DNA from: Enterobacter sp. Bisph1
GTDB lineage: Bacteria > Pseudomonadota > Gammaproteobacteria > Enterobacterales > Enterobacteriaceae
Assembly (NCBI RefSeq): GCF_000814905.1
Contig: NZ_JXAG01000029.1
Location: 1-64,000, forward strand
DNA: 64,000 bases
Direction of reading: 5' to 3'
Shown: in pieces, positions 60,988-64,000 of the stretch
Numbering within the stretch: the first letter of the stretch is position 1
Layout of the letters: each line of letters starts with the position of its first letter
The notes under the pieces: generated by a model
What the model was told of the DNA's origin: nothing
Database searches by the model: none
What the model saw: the letters and a program-made list of their open reading frames with translations, nothing else
Made by a program: the position numbers and the translations under genes

Positions 60988-62370
60988 ATGCGCATTCATA
61001 TTTTAGGGATTTGTGGCACTTTTATGGGCGGCCTGGCCATGCTGGCGCGCGCGCTGGGACACGAGGTAACGGGCTCGGATGACAGCGTTTATCCGCCGAT
61101 GAGCACGCTGCTTGAGAATCAAGGGATTGCGCTGATTGAAGGCTATGACGCAAGCCAGCTCGATCCCGCGCCGGATTTGGTCATCATCGGCAACGTGATG
61201 AAACGCGGCAACCCCTGTGTTGAAGCGGTACTGGAAAAGAACATTCCCTTTATGTCCGGCCCGCAATGGCTGCATGACTTTGTGCTGCGCGACCGCTGGG
61301 TTGTCGCCGTGGCCGGTACCCATGGCAAAACCACTACCGCCGGGATGGCGACGTGGATTCTGGAAGCCTGCGGCTACAAGCCGGGCTTTGTAATTGGCGG
61401 CGTACCGGGCAACTTCGATGTCTCCGCGCGGTTGGGCGATAGCCCGTTCTTTGTGATTGAAGCCGATGAGTATGATTGCGCCTTCTTCGACAAACGTTCC
61501 AAGTTTGTGCACTACTGCCCGCGCACGCTGGTGCTCAATAACCTCGAATTTGACCACGCGGATATCTTCGACGACCTGAAAGCGATTCAGAAGCAGTTCC
61601 ACCACCTGGTACGTATCGTGCCGGGACAGGGCAAAATCATCTGGCCGGAAAACGACATTAACCTGAAACAGACGATGGCGATGGGCTGCTGGAGCGAACA
61701 GGAGCTGGTAGGCGAGCAGGGGCACTGGCAGGCAAAAAAACGCACCACCGACGCTTCAAGCTGGGAAGTGTGGCTGGATAATGTCTGCGTTGGTGAGGTG
61801 AACTGGGGTCTGGTGGGCGAACACAATATGCATAACGGCCTGATGGCGATTGCCGCCGCCCGTCATGTTGGCGTCGCCCCGAAAGATGCTGCCGATGCGC
61901 TGGGGTCGTTTATTAATGCGCGCCGCCGTCTCGAGCTGCGCGGTGAAGCCCAAGGCGTGAGCGTGTATGACGATTTTGCTCACCACCCAACGGCGATTCT
62001 GGCGACCCTTGCCGCCCTGCGCGGTAAAGTGGGCGGTACGGCGAAGATTATCGCCGTGCTGGAGCCGCGCTCGAACACCATGAAAATGGGTATCTGCAAA
62101 GACGATCTGGCCCCGTCCCTGGGGCGTGCCGACGAAGTCTATCTGCTGCAGCCGCCGCATATTCCCTGGCAGGTAGCGGAAGTGGCGGATGCCTGCGTGC
62201 AGCCGGCCTTCTGGAGCGCGGATGTCGATACGCTGGCGGAGATGATTGTCAAAAGCGCCCAGCCCGGCGATTACATTCTGGTGATGAGCAACGGCGGTTT
62301 CGGCGGTATTCATCAGAAGCTGCTTGATGGACTGGCGAAAAAAGCACAGCTGGCCGCTGAAAACGCCTGA
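60988..62370 (+). CDS. mpl: murein tripeptide ligase Mpl
   Basis: A Mur-ligase that joins recycled L-Ala-gamma-D-Glu-meso-DAP to UDP-MurNAc in the cytoplasm. It has 460 residues (E. coli 457). The N-terminal Rossmann part begins MRIHILGICGTFMGGLAMLARALGHEVTGSD; the ATP loop is AGTHGKTTT; the central domain has EADEYDCAFFDKRSKF and NNLEFDHADIFDDL; the C-terminal domain has DDFAHHPTAI and EPRSNTMKMG. Confidence 0.97.
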   Translation: MRIHILGICGTFMGGLAMLARALGHEVTGSDDSVYPPMSTLLENQGIALIEGYDASQLDPAPDLVIIGNVMKRGNPCVEAVLEKNIPFMSGPQWLHDFVLRDRWVVAVAGTHGKTTTAGMATWILEACGYKPGFVIGGVPGNFDVSARLGDSPFFVIEADEYDCAFFDKRSKFVHYCPRTLVLNNLEFDHADIFDDLKAIQKQFHHLVRIVPGQGKIIWPENDINLKQTMAMGCWSEQELVGEQGHWQAKKRTTDASSWEVWLDNVCVGEVNWGLVGEHNMHNGLMAIAAARHVGVAPKDAADALGSFINARRRLELRGEAQGVSVYDDFAHHPTAILATLAALRGKVGGTAKIIAVLEPRSNTMKMGICKDDLAPSLGRADEVYLLQPPHIPWQVAEVADACVQPAFWSADVDTLAEMIVKSAQPGDYILVMSNGGFGGIHQKLLDGLAKKAQLAAENA

Positions 62371-62383
62371 TAACGCACTAATA

Positions 62384-62421
62384 AAAAAACCGCGACCGAA
62401 AGCCCGGCGCGGTTTTTTTTT
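62384..62421 (+). terminator. terminator after mpl
   Basis: ACCGCG (62389-62394) and CGCGGT (62408-62413) flank a GC-rich loop and are followed by eight T. Confidence 0.75.
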
Positions 62422-62422
62422 C

Positions 62423-62444
62423 GCTCCTCTCCAGCAGGAGAGGG
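62423..62444. repeat. CTCCTCTCC/GGAGAGG hairpin
   Basis: CCTCTCC-AGCA-GGAGAGG forms a 7-bp hairpin just past the yjgA stop. It resembles those at 29209 and 52719. Confidence 0.5.
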
Positions 62445-62457
62445 AAAACGCAGACGA

Positions 62458-63012
62458 TTATTGCTCGCTGGCTTCAGCCAGCTCACGCAGATACTGGAAG
62501 ATCAAACGCGCGGTTTTTGGCGGTTTGTTGCCTTCTTTCTCTTTCTTCGCATTGCGAATCAGCGAACGCAGCTGTTGGCGGTCGGCTTCCGGCCACAGTT
62601 TCAGCACGTCCGGTACGGCATCATCACCCTCTTCAATCAGGCGATCGCGTAGCGCTTCCAGTTTATGGAAAAAGGCGACCTGCTGATTGTGACGGTTTTT
62701 CAGCTTATCCAGCGCCTGGCGAATCGGATCGACATCGCGCTGACGCAGCATTTTCCCGATCAGCTGCAGCTGGCGGCGGCGGCCCTCTTTCTTAATACGC
62801 TGCGCTAATTCAATGGCGTCGCGGAGATCCTGGTCGAGCGGGAGTTTATCCAGCGCGTTTTTACCAAGATCGACCATCTCCGCGCCAAGATGCTTTAACT
62901 CTTCCGCATCGCGCTTAATTTCACTCTTACTGACCCAGATGATTTCATCATCTTCGTCTTCAATATCATCACCGGGCACGTCGTCGAGCCAGTCGTCGGG
63001 CTGCTTTGTCAT
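62458..63012 (-). CDS. yjgA: ribosome assembly factor DarP (YjgA)
   Basis: A DUF615 protein that binds late 50S precursors near the peptidyl-transferase centre. It has 184 residues (E. coli 183). The acidic N-terminus [34 protein letters not shown]-like and the basic helical part [32 protein letters not shown] are conserved. The start [11 protein letters not shown] matches E. coli and has AGGAG-type sequence (GGAGCCTGAG) upstream; 16 more open codons are rejected. It is divergent from pmbA. Confidence 0.95.
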   Translation of the reverse strand: MTKQPDDWLDDVPGDDIEDEDDEIIWVSKSEIKRDAEELKHLGAEMVDLGKNALDKLPLDQDLRDAIELAQRIKKEGRRRQLQLIGKMLRQRDVDPIRQALDKLKNRHNQQVAFFHKLEALRDRLIEEGDDAVPDVLKLWPEADRQQLRSLIRNAKKEKEGNKPPKTARLIFQYLRELAEASEQ

Positions 63013-63106
63013 CTCAGGCTCCTTAAAAAAGAGGCTAATGTTACCAGTTAAGGCGCGCACTGAAAAACGGTTCTCTGTTAGACTTCAAAGAATCTCTCCT
63101 TTAATT

Positions 63107-64000
63107 ATGGCATTGGCAATGAAAGTCATCACACAAGTTGCACAACAACGCAAAACGCTGGAAGAGGCGGTATCCCTGGCGCTGGAATTAGCCTCCGGCA
63201 AATCAGACGGCGCGGAAGTGGCCGTCAGCAAAACCACCGGGATCGGCGTCAGTACCCGCTACGGCGAAGTAGAGAATGTCGAATTTAACAGCGACGGCGC
63301 GCTTGGCATCACGGTTTATCATCAGAACCGCAAAGGCAGCGCATCGTCGACGGATCTCAGCCCGGAGGCGATTTCCCGCACCGTGCAGGCGGCGCTGGAT
63401 ATTGCACGTTACACCTCGCCGGATCCGTTCGCAGGCGTCGCGGAAAAAGAGCTGCTGGCCTTCGAAGCACCCGATCTGGATCTGTTCCACCCGGCGGAAG
63501 TTACCCCCGACGAAGCCATCGAATGGGCCGCGCGTGCGGAACAGGCGGCGCTGAAAGCGGATAAACGTATCAATAATACCGAAGGCGGCAGCTTCAACAG
63601 CCATTACGGTATTAAAGTGTTTGGTAACAGCCACGGTATGCTGCAAAGCTACTGCTCCACCCGTCATTCGATGTCGAGCTGTGTGATTGCCGAAGCGAAT
63701 GGCGATATGGAGCGCGATTACGCTTACACCATCAGCCGCGATATTCATGATTTGCAAACGCCGGAGTGGGTGGGCGAAGAGTGCGCGCGCCGCACCCTGT
63801 CGCGCCTGTCGCCGCGCAAGCTGTCGACGATGAAAGCGCCGGTGATTTTCAGCAATGAAGTGGCGACCGGGCTGTTTGGTCACCTGGTGGGGGCGATTGC
63901 CGGTGGTGCCGTCTACCGTAAATCCACCTTCCTGCTGGATTATCTTGGCAAGCAGATCCTGCCGGAGTGGCTGACGATTGAAGAGCATCCGCATCTGGCG
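63107..64000 (+). CDS. pmbA: metalloprotease subunit PmbA (TldE), 3' end outside window
   Basis: The TldE subunit of the TldD/TldE metalloprotease, which matures microcin B17 in E. coli and degrades the CcdA antitoxin. The window holds the first 298 codons of an expected 450; the frame is open to the last base. It starts [22 protein letters not shown], followed by [53 protein letters not shown] and [29 protein letters not shown]. TldE lacks the zinc motif of TldD. The start could be the ATG at 63107 or at 63119; the first matches E. coli. Confidence 0.95.
   Translation, partial: MALAMKVITQVAQQRKTLEEAVSLALELASGKSDGAEVAVSKTTGIGVSTRYGEVENVEFNSDGALGITVYHQNRKGSASSTDLSPEAISRTVQAALDIARYTSPDPFAGVAEKELLAFEAPDLDLFHPAEVTPDEAIEWAARAEQAALKADKRINNTEGGSFNSHYGIKVFGNSHGMLQSYCSTRHSMSSCVIAEANGDMERDYAYTISRDIHDLQTPEWVGEECARRTLSRLSPRKLSTMKAPVIFSNEVATGLFGHLVGAIAGGAVYRKSTFLLDYLGKQILPEWLTIEEHPHLA

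Noticed and set aside
61003-61725. 240-codon reverse frame opposite mpl
   Set aside because: A shadow of mpl without start signal or known domain.

Overview
This window is chromosomal DNA from a member of the Enterobacteriaceae. Gene content, gene order and protein lengths follow the Escherichia coli K-12 segment from the glyVXY tRNA/queG locus to pmbA almost step by step, but many proteins differ at a level typical of a sister genus. Three extra chemoreceptor genes and the absence of the ula operon, chpSB and the yjfI-yjfM block suggest an Enterobacter/Kosakonia/Klebsiella-type genome rather than E. coli. The exact genus cannot be decided from this window alone.

Layout. 1-12 kb: tRNA-Gly, queG (reverse), then the long forward cluster nnr-tsaE-amiB-mutL-miaA-hfq-hflX-hflK-hflC-yjeT (NAD(P)HX repair, t6A synthesis, peptidoglycan splitting, mismatch repair, tRNA modification, the RNA chaperone Hfq, ribosome-splitting GTPase, FtsH-regulating prohibitins). 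12-17.4 kb: purA, the NO sensor nsrR, RNase R and RlmB. 17.5-23.5 kb: an accessory MFS transporter, aidB, a first chemoreceptor, and the small stress proteins yjfN and bsmA. 23.6-30.9 kb: yjfP, yjfY, the rpsF-priB-rpsR-rplI ribosomal operon, a DMT exporter, ytfB, fklB and cycA. 31-34.8 kb: NsrR-controlled ytfE, a Tsr-like chemoreceptor, and a decayed IS4-type element sitting in that receptor's terminator. 34.9-44.4 kb: ytfF with an AraC regulator, qorB/ytfH, cpdB, cysQ, ytfJ, ytfK, ytfL, msrA. 44.6-50.5 kb: tamA-tamB-ytfP. 50.5-56.3 kb: a gene remnant, ppa and the galactofuranose ABC transporter ytfQRT-yjfF. 56.4-59.6 kb: a third chemoreceptor, a zinc-ribbon DUF2569 membrane protein and an Rpn nuclease. 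59.7-64 kb: fbp, mpl, yjgA (darP) and the 5' two thirds of pmbA.

Links between parts. NsrR (13.5 kb) has a clear operator in front of ytfE (31.65 kb), so sensor and target of the nitric-oxide repair response both lie here. Two of the three chemoreceptors carry sigma-28 (FliA) promoters, which places them in the flagellar regulon. One receptor keeps the Tar/Tsr amino-acid-binding arginines and the NWETF tail.

The most interesting points are these: the Rpn nuclease gene has a strong internal Shine-Dalgarno and in-frame ATG that would make a 57-residue C-terminal protein, matching the intragenic-antitoxin design known for rpn genes; an inverted repeat straddles the sigma-28 promoter of the third receptor in such a way that only read-through transcripts would hide the ribosome binding site; and the IS4-type remnant carries an 11-bp target duplication, a duplicated end, and a broken pair of non-transposase genes.
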